Source of the DNA: Carthagonibacter sp032251515 | GTDB lineage: Bacteria > Gemmatimonadota > Gemmatimonadetes > Palauibacterales > Palauibacteraceae | NCBI GenBank assembly: GCA_032251515.1 | Contig: JAVVDU010000005.1 | Location: 1 to 64,000, forward strand | Direction of reading: 5' to 3' | Length of the DNA: 64,000 nucleotides | Shown here: positions 32,071-40,481 of the stretch, piece after piece | Layout: every line of letters begins with the position of its first letter | How positions within the stretch are numbered: position 1 is the stretch's first letter | Made by a program: the position numbers and the translations under genes | Notes under the pieces: model-generated | What the model was told of the DNA's origin: nothing | What the model saw: only the letters and a program-made list of their open reading frames with translations | Databases searched by the model: none

Positions 32071-32526
32071 GTGCACGCGCTGGCCCGCCGCTACATTCGC
32101 ACGGCGATCGGCTTCCTGTTCCTCGGGCTGGCCTACGGGGGCTGGCTGCTGGCCCGGCGGGAGCTCTCCGGCATCTGGCCGTCGCCCTACCAGGTCTCGG
32201 CGCACGCGCACGCCGTCGGCATCGGCTTCGTGATGTTCCTCATCCTGGGCGTCGCGCTGTGGCTGTTTCCACGGCCCGCGCGGGGGGACACGCGCTACCG
32301 GCCGCGCCGCGCGGCGGCAGCGTGGTGGCTCCTGGCGCCCGCCACCCTCGTGCGATTCGCGGGCGAGGCCACCCGGCCTTCGCTGCCGGCCGGGTGGCTC
32401 GGCTGGGTGATCCTGGCGGCCGGCCTGGCCCAGATCCTCGGATTCGCTCTCTACTTCCACACGATGTGGACCCGGATCCGCCCGGTGGGGAGCCACCTGC
32501 GGGAGAAGAAGGGCGAGCGGTTCTGA
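32071..32526 (+). CDS. Miniature heme-copper-oxidase subunit I-like membrane protein
   Basis: A 151-residue protein with four predicted transmembrane helices. The segment S-A-H-A-H-A-V-G-I-G-F-V-M-F with L-G-V-A-L-W-L-F-P-R resembles helix II of heme-copper oxidase and NO-reductase large subunits, where a His binds low-spin heme. Full subunit I has 12 or more helices, so this is a cut-down homologue. A second conserved His lies in Y-F-H-T-M-W. Possible heme-binding or sensor role; no enzymatic claim can be made. Start GTG 32071, 10 bp after the cupin gene. Confidence 0.6.
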   Translation: MHALARRYIRTAIGFLFLGLAYGGWLLARRELSGIWPSPYQVSAHAHAVGIGFVMFLILGVALWLFPRPARGDTRYRPRRAAAAWWLLAPATLVRFAGEATRPSLPAGWLGWVILAAGLAQILGFALYFHTMWTRIRPVGSHLREKKGERF

Positions 32527-32551
32527 CCCGCCGTCGGAGTGCCGGTCCCGC

Positions 32552-33223
32552 TCAGGGCGGCACGTCCCCCGCGGCGGCGGGGCCGGCGCCCGCCGCCAGA
32601 GCGGCATCCCGCACGGAGGAGAGCTCCGCGGCCGAGGTCACGGTCATCCCGAGGTCCCGCAGGAGGCCGTCCGACAGGCCGTAGACCCAGGCGTGCACGG
32701 AGAGCCGCTGGCCCCTCTCCCACGCGTCCCGCACGACCTGCGTGCGGCACACCCGGGCCGCCTGCTCGATCGCGTTCAGTTCGCACAAGCGGTCCAGGCG
32801 TTCCGCCTCGGCGAGGGATGCGAGGCGGTGGGCGTGCTCGTCGCGCACCTCCCGCACGTGCGCCAGCCACAGGTCCACCACCCCGTGACGTTCCTCCTCG
32901 AGGGCCGCCTTGACCCCGCCGCACCCGTAGTGCCCGCACACGATCACGTCCTCCACCCGCAGCACGTCGACCGCGAACTGGAGCACTGACAGCGCGTTGA
33001 GGTCGGTGGGGACCACCACGTTGGCCACGTTGCGATGGACGAACAGCTCGCCCGGGTCCAGCCCGACGATCTCGTTGGCGGGGACGCGGCTGTCGGCGCA
33101 GCCGATCCACAGGAAGGGCGGGGCCTGCTGGCGGGCGAGGCGCGCGAAGAACCCGGGATCCGCCTCGGCGCGCGAGGCCGCCCAGGCGCGATTGTTCTCG
33201 AACAGGCGGGCCAGCGTCCGCAT
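32552..33223 (-). CDS. can: Beta-class carbonic anhydrase
   Basis: A 223-residue zinc enzyme that interconverts CO2 and bicarbonate. The zinc ligands are Cys42 in G-C-A-D-S-R, His98 and Cys101 in G-H-Y-G-C-G-G. The Asp44-Arg46 dyad of the active site is intact, and V-H-R-N-V-A-N and G-L-S-D-G-L are also conserved. No signal peptide, so cytosolic. The C-terminus ends in an Ala/Gly/Pro tail. It is convergent with the heme-copper-like gene and divergent from the 33358 gene (134-bp gap). Confidence 0.95.
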   Translation of the reverse strand: MRTLARLFENNRAWAASRAEADPGFFARLARQQAPPFLWIGCADSRVPANEIVGLDPGELFVHRNVANVVVPTDLNALSVLQFAVDVLRVEDVIVCGHYGCGGVKAALEEERHGVVDLWLAHVREVRDEHAHRLASLAEAERLDRLCELNAIEQAARVCRTQVVRDAWERGQRLSVHAWVYGLSDGLLRDLGMTVTSAAELSSVRDAALAAGAGPAAAGDVPP

Positions 33224-33357
33224 GACGGGTCTCCTCCCTGGTGCGCGCGGAGTGCCTGTCCGGGCCGCGGAGCCGTGGACCGGGTACAGGACGGTGGCGT
33301 AGGTTGCGCCGGAGGTTAGACTGGTCCTGTCTGCCCGGTCAAGAAACCCGGAGTCTC

Positions 33358-34848
33358 ATGTCCCGTAGCCCCGACAATCCGCATTCGTCGCACCTGCCCG
33401 GCCGGCGGAGCGCCGCGGCACGTCCTCCGCGGCGCCGCCCGGTCCGCCGGGCCCTGTGCCTCGTCACCGCGGCGACGCTGGCGGCCGGGCCGCGCCCCGG
33501 AGTCGCGCAACAGGTAGCCCCCGAGGCCGCGGACGAGCTGCCGCTCCGGCGCTGGCTCGTGTCCGACGTCCTCTCCATCCCGGCGGACGGCGGGGGGGAC
33601 CCACTGACCGGCCCCGGCGCCACGGTCGTACTGCCCGATCGCGGCGTGGTGCGCGGCGGCACCGCGTGGCGGCTCCTGCGCCTCGAGCCCGGCGCGGCGG
33701 TGGAGCTCGACGCTCCTTCGCCGGTCGATTCCGCGGATTTGGCCGATTCCGCCGATTCCGCGGATTTGGCCGATTCCGCGCAGGCGCTCGCCTTCGCGCA
33801 CGCCTACGCGCGCAGTCCCGAGGACCGGGTGGTGCGCCTCGCGTGGAGCGGCGGCGGCGAAACACGCGTGCGGGCGTGGCTGAACGGCCGTCCGCTGCTC
33901 GCGGCGGACGGCGAGCCGCTCGTGGCGGAGGGAGGCGCCGAGACCACGGCCCGCGTCGTGCTCGGCACGGGCTGGAACACGCTGCTGCTGCGGGCGGAAG
34001 CCGGGCCCCCCGGGCCGTTCGAGCTGGCGGCCACGCTCTACCCCGGCAGCGGCGGCGCACGGGCGGAGGAAGGAGGGCTCCCGTCGCGGCTCGATGGCAT
34101 CCGCGTGCAGGCCTCCCGCCCGCCGGGCGACGTGCGCACGGGCCCCGCCGAGCCGCGGGTCCTCGTCGCGGCGGCGGTCCGGACGCTCGACTCCCTGGCC
34201 TGGCGGGAGGACCGGCTCGTGGGCTACGTCGGCGTCGATCTCACGGGCTGGAGCCGCACTCCGATCGACCGGGTGCGGCTGAAGGCGAAGGTCGAAGGCG
34301 CGGACGCCGAGACGGTGGTCCCGTGGCTCACGCCCGGACGCACCGTGACCGCGGCCCTGCCCGTGCCCGTGGACCGCATCGCGCGCGCGGCGGCGGAGCG
34401 CCGGGGCGTGGAGGCGGAGCTGCGCTGGAACCGCCGGGACGAGAAGCGGTTGCTCGCGGCGCCCGCCACCTCTCCTCCGGGCCCGACGCCCGGCCGCGCC
34501 CTGGCCCTGCTCGGGTGGAAGGTGCGGGCCGCGGCGGAGGGAACGGACATCGAGGAACTGCAGGCGCCGGACCGCCTGCCCCGCGCGGCGGGGTGGGTGG
34601 CGGAAGGCGAGTGGCGCGTGCCCGAGACGCTGGCGGGCCGGCGGCTGACGCTCGACGCCGCCGCCGCGCCGGGGGAGTACCAGCTGGATGGCCGTCCGCT
34701 CCCGGCCGGGCAGGGCCCGCCGGTTCTGTGCGACCCTTGCAGGGAGGGGGACAAGTGGAAGCTCGCCGTCCGGACGACGGACCGCTGGGAGGCGTTGCCG
34801 CACGTGACCGTCGAACCGGCAGGCGGCGCGGAGAGGAACGCCCCGTGA
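33358..34848 (+). CDS. Secreted protein of unknown function with Asp/Ser/Ala repeat
   Basis: A 496-residue exported protein: a long basic N-region, hydrophobic core (A-L-C-L-V-T-A-A-T-L-A-A) and probable cleavage after G-V-A-Q near residue 52. The mature chain has beta-sandwich-like segments (V-R-A-W-L-N-G-R-P-L, G-T-G-W-N-T-L-L-L-R-A), which resemble carbohydrate-binding or jelly-roll folds. A repeat D-S-A-D-L-A-D-S-A lies near 124-141. No enzyme motif found. It is coupled to the next gene by a GTGA overlap. Confidence 0.75.
   Translation: MSRSPDNPHSSHLPGRRSAAARPPRRRPVRRALCLVTAATLAAGPRPGVAQQVAPEAADELPLRRWLVSDVLSIPADGGGDPLTGPGATVVLPDRGVVRGGTAWRLLRLEPGAAVELDAPSPVDSADLADSADSADLADSAQALAFAHAYARSPEDRVVRLAWSGGGETRVRAWLNGRPLLAADGEPLVAEGGAETTARVVLGTGWNTLLLRAEAGPPGPFELAATLYPGSGGARAEEGGLPSRLDGIRVQASRPPGDVRTGPAEPRVLVAAAVRTLDSLAWREDRLVGYVGVDLTGWSRTPIDRVRLKAKVEGADAETVVPWLTPGRTVTAALPVPVDRIARAAAERRGVEAELRWNRRDEKRLLAAPATSPPGPTPGRALALLGWKVRAAAEGTDIEELQAPDRLPRAAGWVAEGEWRVPETLAGRRLTLDAAAAPGEYQLDGRPLPAGQGPPVLCDPCREGDKWKLAVRTTDRWEALPHVTVEPAGGAERNAP
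33727..33780 (+). repeat. Two tandem 27-bp units in the 33358 gene
   Basis: Positions 33727-33753 and 33754-33780 are identical except for the last base. Each holds nested GATTCCGC sub-repeats. The stretch has clearly lower GC than its surroundings and keeps the frame open, encoding D-S-A-D-L-A-D-S-A twice. Confidence 0.9.
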
Positions 34849-35900
34849 GACGCGGCGGCGTCGCCGGGACCGGATCGCGCCGCCGGGCCGTCGGCGGACC
34901 CGTGGCGGCCGTGCTCGCCGCCGTCGCCGCCGTGGCCGGCTGCGCGCGGGGCAACGGGCAGACCGCCGACCAGGTCGTCCCGGGGTCCTGCGGCGCGGCG
35001 CTCCCCGTGGCCTTCCTTCCCCCGGAGCTCGGCGAGGCCTCGGGCATGACGCGCGACCCGCGACGGGACGACCTGTTCTGGATCCACAACGACAGCGGCA
35101 ACGAGGCCCTCCTGTTCGGCGTCGATACGACGGGAGCCGTCGTTTCGCGGGTCCGGATCACGGGCGCCTCGGACCGGGACCTCGAGGACGTGGCCGTCGG
35201 CCGGTGCGGCCCGGACTGGTGCCTGTACCTCGGCGACATCGGCGACAACCTGGCGGCGCACCCGAGCATCCGGGTGTACGAGATCCCGCTCCCCGAGCTT
35301 CCGCGCGATGCATCCCAGTCCACCGCCGCGGGAGCGGGCGGACGGCCGGGCCCCTACGACCAGGTCGTGACGCCCCGCGCCGCCTGGGACCTGGTCTTCC
35401 CCGACGGGGCACGGGACGCCGAGGCGCTGCTCGTGGACGACGCGGCCGGCGAGCTCCTGCTCGTCACGAAGGGGCGCGAGGCACGGGTGGAGATGTACGC
35501 GGCCGGCCTGGCGGAGCTGGCGGATGCGGCGGGCGCGACCTTCACGCTGCGTCCCATGGGCGACCTGCGCGTCCCCGCCGGCGAGAACACGGCGCAGTTC
35601 ATCACGGCGGGCGACATCTCCCCCGACGGGCGCTTCCTGGCGATCCGGAGCTACATCTCGCTGTACCTGCTCCCCTGGGGCGAGGACTCGGGGCGGGACC
35701 CGTCGGTGGCGCCGGTCGCCGCGTCGCTCATCTCCGCCTTCGAGCCGCAGGGAGAGGCGCTGACCTGGAGCCGGGACGGGACGACGGTGTGGCTGGCGAG
35801 CGAGGGACGCGACGGGCGACCGCCGCAGCTCAGCCGGATCCCCTGTCCCCCTCCCGAGCCGGCGGCGGACCCGGATCCTCCGGCTCGCCGGAATCCGTAG
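34845..35900 (+). CDS. Lipoprotein with predicted beta-propeller fold
   Basis: A 351-residue lipoprotein (lipobox V-A-G-C, Cys33). The mature part has repeated blade-like motifs: G-E-A-S-G-M, F-W-I-H-N-D-S-G-N, D-R-D-L-E-D-V-A-V-G, L-Y-L-G-D-I-G-D-N, then D-A-E-A-L-L-V-D. The pair H-N-D-S-G and G-D-I-G-D-N marks an uncharacterised family of secreted propellers. The Asp clusters may bind calcium. Start GTG 34845 overlaps the preceding stop. Its last 71 bp overlap the convergent TatA/B-like gene, and both ends there encode Pro-rich tails. Confidence 0.75.
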   Translation: MRRGGVAGTGSRRRAVGGPVAAVLAAVAAVAGCARGNGQTADQVVPGSCGAALPVAFLPPELGEASGMTRDPRRDDLFWIHNDSGNEALLFGVDTTGAVVSRVRITGASDRDLEDVAVGRCGPDWCLYLGDIGDNLAAHPSIRVYEIPLPELPRDASQSTAAGAGGRPGPYDQVVTPRAAWDLVFPDGARDAEALLVDDAAGELLLVTKGREARVEMYAAGLAELADAAGATFTLRPMGDLRVPAGENTAQFITAGDISPDGRFLAIRSYISLYLLPWGEDSGRDPSVAPVAASLISAFEPQGEALTWSRDGTTVWLASEGRDGRPPQLSRIPCPPPEPAADPDPPARRNP

Positions 35901-36267
35901 GCGCCGCGTCGGGGCGGGCGGCGTCCGCGGGCGGCTCGGCCGGGTTCGCATCGGGGCCGGGCGGAGTAGCATCGGGGCCGGGCGGGGTCGCATCCGGGCC
36001 GGGCGACGGGGACGGCGGCCGGCCGGGCGGCTCGCGCGGCCGCACCGCGTCGGGCATGCGCTCCAGCACGGAGCGGTCGGCGCGGGGCGGCCGCGTCGGG
36101 TCCGCCTCCTCGAACTCCCGCTGGATCTGGTTCAGGCTGCGGCGGAACTCGCGCATGGCGCTGCCGAGGGAGCGCGCGATCTCCGGCATGCGCCGCGGCC
36201 CGAAGAACACGAGCACGATCACGAAGATCACGAGGAGCTCGGAGATCCCGAGGCTGCCGAATCCCAT
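35830..36267 (-). CDS. Twin-arginine translocase TatA/TatB-like subunit
   Basis: A 145-residue protein with the classic layout: a short periplasmic N-terminus (M-G-F-G-S-L-G-I-S-E-L), one transmembrane helix (L-V-I-F-V-I-V-L-V-F-F), the hinge F-G-P-R-R-M-P-E-I-A-R and an amphipathic helix (S-L-G-S-A-M-R-E-F-R-R). The E-L before the helix and G-P in the hinge fit TatB as well as TatA. The last 75 residues are a Pro/Asp tail containing a tandem P-G-P-D-A-T-P repeat. It sits 13 bp after the HNH gene on the same strand. Confidence 0.88.
   Translation of the reverse strand: MGFGSLGISELLVIFVIVLVFFGPRRMPEIARSLGSAMREFRRSLNQIQREFEEADPTRPPRADRSVLERMPDAVRPREPPGRPPSPSPGPDATPPGPDATPPGPDANPAEPPADAARPDAAPTDSGEPEDPGPPPAREGDRGSG
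35948..36010 (-). repeat. Three tandem 21-bp units in the TatA/B-like gene
   Basis: Copies at 35948-35968, 35969-35989 and 35990-36010 differ by a few bases and encode P-G-P-D-A-T/N-P repeats in the disordered tail. The unit keeps the frame, so copy number can change without loss of the Tat core. Confidence 0.85.
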
Positions 36268-36280
36268 CGGGCCGGTCCGC

Positions 36281-36829
36281 TCAGGCCGAGAGGGCGCGCA
36301 GGACGTCCTCGCCGTAGAACATGCCGATGTAACGGGCCTGGATCGGCGTGACGCGGCGTACGGCCCAGATCAGCTCCACGCCGCCCGGCACGCCCGGCGA
36401 CACCCGGAGCCGCAGCCCGCACTCCTCGGGCAGCAGGTCGGCCTTGCGGAGATTGCAGCGGCTGCAGGCGGTCACGACGTTCTCCCACCCGTTGTCGCCG
36501 CCCCGCGAGATGGGTACGACGTGGTCGCGGGTGAGGGACTCGCGGTAGCCGAGCTCCTCGCGGTGCCGCCCGCAGTACTGGCAGCGGTACCCGTCGCGCG
36601 CGAACAGGAACGTATTCGTCACGTGGCGCCGGAACCGCCGCGGCACGTGGATGTAGCGCACCAGCCGGATCACCACGGGCGCCGCCCAGCTCCCGGTCTC
36701 GGAGCGGTACGGACGCGTCTCGTCGACCTCGAGGGCCTCGGCCTTCCGGTCGATGACGAGGCGGAGCGCCCGCCGCACCGGCAGCAGGGTGAGCGGTTCG
36801 TATGAGGCGTTGAGTGCCAGGCAGCCCAT
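36281..36829 (-). CDS. HNH endonuclease family protein
   Basis: A 182-residue protein with an HNH nuclease module in its C-terminal half: C-Q-Y-C, then R-D-H-V-V-P-I-S-R-G-G, N in W-E-N-V-V, and C-S-R-C. The two CxxC pairs bind structural zinc and the His-Asn-His residues should bind the catalytic metal. The N-terminal half (L-N-A-S-Y-E-P-L) is the conserved leader of a widespread stand-alone HNH family with unclear substrate. ATG 36829 has an AGAGGG ribosome site. It is divergent from priA with overlapping 5' ends. Confidence 0.9.
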   Translation of the reverse strand: MGCLALNASYEPLTLLPVRRALRLVIDRKAEALEVDETRPYRSETGSWAAPVVIRLVRYIHVPRRFRRHVTNTFLFARDGYRCQYCGRHREELGYRESLTRDHVVPISRGGDNGWENVVTACSRCNLRKADLLPEECGLRLRVSPGVPGGVELIWAVRRVTPIQARYIGMFYGEDVLRALSA

Positions 36830-39228
36830 TGGATCCCTCTGAAGTCTCCTCGCGCAGCGGGGAATCTGGAGACGTCCGCAACGGGTCGTCAAGCACGCCC
36901 GCCGCGGGCGCCGGCGCGTACGCGCGAGTGGCGCTCGCCCGGCCCCTGCTGCGCTCGTTCCAGTACCGTGTCCCCCCCGGCCTCGCGGACCGCGCCCGCC
37001 CCGGCGTGCGCGTCCGGGTCCCGTTCGGCCGGCGGCGCGAGACGGGCATCCTGGAGGAGCTCGAGACCGCGCCGGACGCCGGTGGCGCCCGGATCCGCGA
37101 CGTGCTGGACGTGCTCGACCCGGAGCCCGTCCTCCACCCGGCGCTGCTGGACCTGTGCCGGTGGGTGGCCCGCTACTACGTCGCGCCGCCCGGGCTCGTG
37201 TACCGGGCCGCGCTCCCGCCCGGCATGCTGGGAGGGCGCCGCGCCGGCGGCGGCCCGCTGCATCGGCAGGTGATTCGCCTGGTCCACGACCTCCCCACGC
37301 TGCGCGAGCGGGAGGAGGCGTTCGGCCGCGCCCGGCGGCAGCGGGAAGCCTTCGAGACGCTCGAAACCCTCGGCGGCCGGGCCGAGGTCGCCCACCTGGA
37401 GCGCCGGCTCGGGTTCACCCGCAGCGTGCTCGCCGGCCTGGCGGAGAAGGGCCTGGCGACGATCGCCGACGAACCCGTGGAGCGCGACCCGTTCGCCGGC
37501 CCGGGGCTCCCGGTGGTCACGCCGGGGCCGATCGAACCGAACCCCGACCAGGTCGGCGTGCTGGAGCGGCTCACCGCCCGGATGGACGGCCCTCGGCCGG
37601 GCACCGTCGTGCTGCGTGGCATCACCGGCTCCGGCAAGACGGAGGTCTACCTGCGGCTCATGCGCCGGGCGCTCGACGCCGGGCGCTCGGCGATGCTGCT
37701 CGTCCCCGAGATCGCGCTCACCCCGCAGACGGTGCAGCGCGTGCGCGCGGCGTTCGGAGACCGCGTGGCCGTGCTGCACTCGGGCCTGTCGGACGGCGAG
37801 CGCCACGACGCCTGGGAAGCGCTGCGCGCCGGGCGGCGGCGCGTCGCGGTCGGCACGCGCTCCGCCGTCTTCGCGCCCCTGCGCGACCTCGGGGTGATCG
37901 TGGTGGACGAGGAGCACGACGGGAGCTACAAGCAGTCCGAGACGCCGCGCTATCACGCCCGCGCCGTCGCGGTGGTGCGGGCGCGGGCCGAGGGCGCCCT
38001 GTGCGTGCTCGGCTCCGCGACGCCTTCCCTCGAGAGCTGGGCCCTGGCCCGTGCCGGAAAGTGGGAGCTGGAGACGCTGCCGCGACGCGCCACCCCGCAC
38101 GCCCTCCCCGGAGTCGAGCTCGTCGACCTGCGGGCCGAGGAGGGACCGGCCCCACGGATCTTCTCGGAACGCCTGCACGCGGCGCTCGCGGCGCGGCTGG
38201 AGCGGGGCGAGCAGGCGATCCTGTTGCTGAACCGCCGCGGCCACTCGACCTGGGTCGCCTGCCCGGACTGCGGCCGGGTGGAAACGTGCCGGAGCTGCAA
38301 CGTGTCCCTGACCTGGCACCGGCGGCGCGGCCGCCTCGTCTGCCACCACTGCGGCTTCGAGGTGGAGCACCGCGAGACGTGCCGGAACTGCGGCTCGGAG
38401 GCCCTCCGGTTCCAGGGCTTCGGGACCGAGCAGGTGGAGCGTCGCCTCGGCGAACTGTTCCCCGCCGCGCGGATCGCCCGCATGGACGTCGACACGACGA
38501 GCGGCAAGTGGTCGCACGGGCGGATCCTCGAGACCGTCCGGCGCGGCGAGGTCGACGTGCTGCTCGGCACGCAGATGATCGCGAAGGGTCTCGACCTGCC
38601 GGGCATCACGCTGGTGGGCGTGATCGACGCGGACGTGGGGCTGAACCTCCCGGACTTCCGCTCCGCCGAACGGACGTTTCAGCTTCTGGCGCAGGTGGCC
38701 GGCCGGGCCGGCCGGGGCCCGGTTCCCGGCGAAGTCCTCGTGCAGACGTCCCGCCCCGACCACTTCGCCCTGCGCGCGGCGCGGGGACACGACTACGTCG
38801 CGTTCGCCGACCGGGAGATGGAGGACCGGGCGGGGCCCGGCTATCCGCCGCACCTCCGGCTGGCCAACCTCGTGGTGAGCGGCGGGCCGGAGGAGGCGGT
38901 GGCCGACGCGGCGGAGGCGCTGGCCGATCGCATCGAGCGCTGGATCGCGGACGACGCGCCGGAGGGCGGAACCGGCGCAGCGGCCGGAGCGGATGCAGCG
39001 GCCGGAGCGGGCGGGACGAGCGGAGCCACCGCGGCGGCCGGACTCGAGCTGGTGGGCCCGGCGCCCTGCCCGATCGACCGCCTGCGCGGCCGCTGGCGCT
39101 GGCACGCGCTCCTCAAGTCGCCCGATCCCGCCCGGCTCGGCCGGCTGCTCCGCGCTCTCGCCGCCGACCCGCCCGTGCCCTCCGGCCTGCGTCTCGAGAT
39201 CGACCGCGACCCGGAGCAGCTGCTCTGA
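36814..39228 (+). CDS. priA: Primosomal protein N' (replication restart helicase)
   Basis: An 804-residue PriA, the 3'-5' helicase that reloads the replisome at stalled forks. Walker A is G-I-T-G-S-G-K-T-E near residues 270-278, the DEAH-type box is D-E-E-H-D, and two zinc-binding Cys clusters follow (C-P-D-C, C-R-S-C, C-H-H-C, C-R-N-C). G-T-Q-M-I-A-K-G-L-D-L-P and Q-V-A-G-R-A-G-R-G are intact. The start is uncertain: GTG 36814 has GAGG behind it but overlaps the HNH start; GTG 36928 lies just before the conserved N-terminus. An Ala/Gly run interrupts the C-terminal domain. Confidence 0.95.
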   Translation: MPGSPLDPSEVSSRSGESGDVRNGSSSTPAAGAGAYARVALARPLLRSFQYRVPPGLADRARPGVRVRVPFGRRRETGILEELETAPDAGGARIRDVLDVLDPEPVLHPALLDLCRWVARYYVAPPGLVYRAALPPGMLGGRRAGGGPLHRQVIRLVHDLPTLREREEAFGRARRQREAFETLETLGGRAEVAHLERRLGFTRSVLAGLAEKGLATIADEPVERDPFAGPGLPVVTPGPIEPNPDQVGVLERLTARMDGPRPGTVVLRGITGSGKTEVYLRLMRRALDAGRSAMLLVPEIALTPQTVQRVRAAFGDRVAVLHSGLSDGERHDAWEALRAGRRRVAVGTRSAVFAPLRDLGVIVVDEEHDGSYKQSETPRYHARAVAVVRARAEGALCVLGSATPSLESWALARAGKWELETLPRRATPHALPGVELVDLRAEEGPAPRIFSERLHAALAARLERGEQAILLLNRRGHSTWVACPDCGRVETCRSCNVSLTWHRRRGRLVCHHCGFEVEHRETCRNCGSEALRFQGFGTEQVERRLGELFPAARIARMDVDTTSGKWSHGRILETVRRGEVDVLLGTQMIAKGLDLPGITLVGVIDADVGLNLPDFRSAERTFQLLAQVAGRAGRGPVPGEVLVQTSRPDHFALRAARGHDYVAFADREMEDRAGPGYPPHLRLANLVVSGGPEEAVADAAEALADRIERWIADDAPEGGTGAAAGADAAAGAGGTSGATAAAGLELVGPAPCPIDRLRGRWRWHALLKSPDPARLGRLLRALAADPPVPSGLRLEIDRDPEQLL

Positions 39229-39280
39229 GGAGGTCCGGAGCCGCGCGGACCACCGTCCGGACGTGGCCGGCCGACCGGGT

Positions 39281-40480
39281 TCAGCCCTCGCCGCCCACCG
39301 GACCGAGATAGTCGAAGCGCGTCACCAGCCGGTCCGGGGGCAGGCGCACGTCCAGCGTGTCGGCGGCGACGGTTCCGGGGAGACGGGAGGTGCGCCACAC
39401 GGCCACCACCTCCCCTCCTCCCTCATCGACCCAGGCGTACCGCGACAGGCGGCGACGGCGCTGGCGTTCCTCCGGGTCGAGCTCGCCCTCCGAATCGGGC
39501 CACCCGAGGACGGGGGTGCGGATCCACCAGCGCCGGACGATCCACTCGCCGGCCGGCAGCCGCGTGAACTCGACCCGACCGCCGAGGCGCCTCCGGTCGC
39601 CCGAAATGTCGAGTCCCACGTAGCGGAACTCCACGCGTCGCAACTCGGCCGTCCGCTCGTCGAGCCACATCACGCCCTCGATGTCCGTCACGCGGCCGCC
39701 GGGGACAGGCTCGAACACGAGGCCGACCTGCCGCACGCCGGCGGAGGTGGCTCGATCGATCCGGAAGCAGTGCCGGTCCACGAACGAGTCGGAGAGGAGG
39801 ACCTCGGCGTCGGGAGCGTGAAAGGCGATCCGTCCCGGGCGCCGCTGCACGAAGCCACCCAGCGCCAGGTCGCGCTTCGGGACGGCGCGGAAGGGGTGCC
39901 GCCCGTAGAAGCGGGCCTCCGTATAGGTCGGCTCCCCTTCCGGGTCGCCGTCGGGGCCGAGGAGGCGGGAGTGAAGGACGACGTCGAAGCGGAAGTGCGG
40001 CTGCAGGCCCGTCCAGACGGTGGCCGACAGGGCCTTCCGCGCCTCGTCCCACACGCGCTGGAGCTCCACGGCCTCCTGCACGCCGACCCGCCCGCAGCGG
40101 GGCCGGTCCTCGGCGGCGATGTCGTCGAGACGGACGGGACGCGTGGCCACGCGGAACCGGAACGTGCGGACCTCGCCCGCCGCGAGCTCCAGTTCGGGCG
40201 AGACGCCGGGCTCGAAGCCGATGCGCTCGGTGCGCAGGCGCCACCGGCCGGGGCCCGGCGCCCCGATGCGAAACGCGCCGTCGCGGCCGGTGAGGGCCCG
40301 GGCACGCACCTCTCCCCCGGGGTCCTCGAGGACGACGAACGTCGCGGCGAGCGGCGCGCCCGATCCCTCCTCGACGACCGTCCCCACCACGGTCTGGGCG
40401 GCGGCCGGCGCCGCGGCGAGGAAGACCAGCGCGGCGGCCGGCACGGCCGCGATCCGCCGCGCGGGGGCACCCCGGGTCAC
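39281..40480 (-). CDS. Secreted carboxypeptidase-regulatory-like domain protein
   Basis: A 399-residue exported protein: signal peptide with hydrophobic core A-A-L-V-F-L-A-A-A and cleavage after A-A-A-Q near 29. An Ig-like regulatory domain follows (about 30-112; V-V-G-T-V-V-E-E-G-S-G-A-P-L). It is the type found at the N-terminus of TonB-dependent receptors and carboxypeptidases, but no barrel or plug is present. The rest is a beta-rich region with paired aromatics (E-F-R-Y-V-G-L-D-I). Function unknown. Start GTG 40480 is 1 bp after the epimerase stop, so it is part of the deacetylase-epimerase unit. Confidence 0.75.
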   Translation of the reverse strand: MTRGAPARRIAAVPAAALVFLAAAPAAAQTVVGTVVEEGSGAPLAATFVVLEDPGGEVRARALTGRDGAFRIGAPGPGRWRLRTERIGFEPGVSPELELAAGEVRTFRFRVATRPVRLDDIAAEDRPRCGRVGVQEAVELQRVWDEARKALSATVWTGLQPHFRFDVVLHSRLLGPDGDPEGEPTYTEARFYGRHPFRAVPKRDLALGGFVQRRPGRIAFHAPDAEVLLSDSFVDRHCFRIDRATSAGVRQVGLVFEPVPGGRVTDIEGVMWLDERTAELRRVEFRYVGLDISGDRRRLGGRVEFTRLPAGEWIVRRWWIRTPVLGWPDSEGELDPEERQRRRRLSRYAWVDEGGGEVVAVWRTSRLPGTVAADTLDVRLPPDRLVTRFDYLGPVGGEG

Positions 40481-40481
40481 G

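Noticed and set aside
35948..36010. Possible CRISPR or regulatory array
   Set aside because: The three units are in frame inside a coding tail and have no spacers.
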